Shown in pieces: positions 5,045 to 5,782 of a stretch of 5,782 bases of DNA (position 1 is the stretch's first letter; the number at the start of each line of letters is the position of its first letter). The translations under genes and the position numbers were made by a program. The stretch is taken from positions 1 to 5,782 of the forward strand of contig JAGHCW010000137.1 of NCBI GenBank assembly GCA_021160245.1. The letters run 5' to 3'. Under the pieces are notes generated by a model. The model had not been told where the DNA came from and ran no database searches. It was given only the letters and a program-made list of their open reading frames with translations. Source of the stretch: a bacterium (lineage in GTDB: Bacteria > B130-G9).

Positions 5045-5782
5045 ATGGAATATCTACTTCACATGCTGATACTGATCGGCATCTACCTTATCCTATCAGT
5101 ATCACTCAACCTGATTGCTGGCTATACAGGCCTACTTTCCATCGCTCATGCTGCTTTTTATGGGCTAGGGGCGTACGTTGCAGCTCTCATGGCCCTCAAT
5201 CTTCACAGTCCCTACTTGATCAACGTCATCTGTGCTGTCATCCTCAGCGCCTTACTCGGAGCTCTAGTCGGTATTCCTTCACTGCGCATTCGTGATGACT
5301 ACTTCGTCATTGCGACGTTCGCCTTCCAGGTTATCACCTTCAGCGTCCTCAACAATTGGGTATCATTTACTGGCGGCCCGATGGGCTTGCCGGGGATTCC
5401 GCGGCCGACGATCTTCGGCCTGCAAGTCTCAACTCACCTTGGATTTCTGATTCTGGTTGGCATCTTCTGCGTGCTGACGCTTTGGGTTACTCGCCGGATC
5501 GTGCGGTCCCCCTTTGGCCGCGTCCTGAAAGCCATCCGCGAGGATGAAGTGTTGGCTCAGGCCGCAGGCAAGAACGTTGCCAGCTACAAGGTGCTCATTT
5601 TCGTCATCGGCGCTGGAATGGCCGCCGTGGCGGGGGTGATGTATGCCTACTACATCAGCTTCATCGACCCCACGAGCTTCACGGTGATGGAGTCGATCTT
5701 CATTATCTCCATCGTGATCATCGGTGGGGCGGGCAGCTTGTGGGGTCCAGTCGTGGGTGGGGTCGTGCTCGTTACCCTACCG
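5045..5782 (+). CDS. Branched-chain-amino-acid-type ABC transporter permease, LivM-like (3' end outside window)
   Basis: The first 246 residues of the second permease; the frame is still open at the right edge. It pairs with the LivH-like protein to form the channel. Landmarks are NLIAGYTGLLSIAHAAFYGL (22-41, the family's G.tG.lS.gHaaF.g), RIRDDYFVIATFAF (81-94), FTGGPMGLPGIPRP (108-121, the TGG..G..GIP signature), the coupling loop GRVLKAIREDEVLAQAAGKN (158-177) that meets the ATPases, and IIGGAGSLWGPVVGG (225-239). Typical LivM proteins run to 300 residues or more, so some tens of residues are missing. Translation starts 12 bases after the livH-like stop, which lies in the same frame, so no earlier start exists. 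No clear Shine-Dalgarno precedes it, which suggests translational coupling. G+C rises from about 42-45% at the start to about 62-65% around 5461-5640. The ATPase genes are expected downstream. Confidence 0.93.
   Translation, partial: MEYLLHMLILIGIYLILSVSLNLIAGYTGLLSIAHAAFYGLGAYVAALMALNLHSPYLINVICAVILSALLGALVGIPSLRIRDDYFVIATFAFQVITFSVLNNWVSFTGGPMGLPGIPRPTIFGLQVSTHLGFLILVGIFCVLTLWVTRRIVRSPFGRVLKAIREDEVLAQAAGKNVASYKVLIFVIGAGMAAVAGVMYAYYISFIDPTSFTVMESIFIISIVIIGGAGSLWGPVVGGVVLVTLP

Noticed and set aside
4723-5295. A 190-codon plus-strand frame spanning the livH/livM junction
   Set aside because: It overlaps two clear permease genes in another frame, and its protein is rich in Ser, Arg, His, Trp and Cys with no recognisable motif.
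1-5782. CRISPR arrays, tRNA or rRNA genes, insertion sequences
   Set aside because: I saw no regularly spaced direct repeats, no tRNA-like arms or rRNA-like stretches, and no transposase gene or terminal inverted repeats.

Overview
The window looks like chromosomal DNA of a bacterium, probably with a Gram-negative type of envelope. The support is Shine-Dalgarno sequences, a consensus sigma-70 promoter, tightly packed genes on one strand, and a branched-chain-amino-acid-type (LIV/HAAT) ABC uptake system with a substrate-binding protein. The taxon cannot be named from this sequence. Base composition is uneven: hand counts of single 60-base lines give about 55-72% G+C in the first ~530 bases, about 43-57% over much of the central gene cluster, and about 62-65% in part of the last gene.

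Layout. (1) Bases 1-533 hold the 3' end of an unrecognised gene and a small Cys/His-rich protein (132-533) that resembles a family I associate with phages. (2) Bases 534-772 are non-coding: an 8-bp inverted repeat just after the small gene, then a textbook promoter (TTGACA, 16-bp spacer, TATAAT) with a 7-bp direct repeat around its -10 box. (3) From 773 to the right edge runs one probable operon: a 66-residue XRE-type DNA-binding protein, a LIV-type substrate-binding protein, a divergent polyprenyl-synthetase-family protein, an unrecognised protein with two membrane segments and a cytosolic domain, and the permeases LivH-like and LivM-like (cut by the right edge). All are on the plus strand with gaps of 29 bases or less; two junctions are 4-base ATGA overlaps. 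The two ATPase subunits that complete such a transporter (LivG/LivF type) are not in view and are probably downstream.

The notable point is the insertion of an isoprenoid-synthase-fold gene and an unknown membrane gene between the binding protein and the permeases. The synthase-like protein has lost the first two Asp of its first Asp-rich motif (Asn-Ile-Ala-Phe-Asp at residues 92-96, by a gapless hand alignment) but keeps a near-normal second motif (Asn-Asp-Leu-Ala-Asp, 228-232) and the nearby Asp-Leu-Arg...Lys-x-Thr element. It is therefore either a non-canonical prenyl-diphosphate enzyme or a catalytically dead subunit or ligand-binding protein. My inference is that the operon is a locally regulated module linking uptake of a small molecule to an isoprenoid-related protein at the membrane. 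Its substrate and purpose cannot be read from the sequence.
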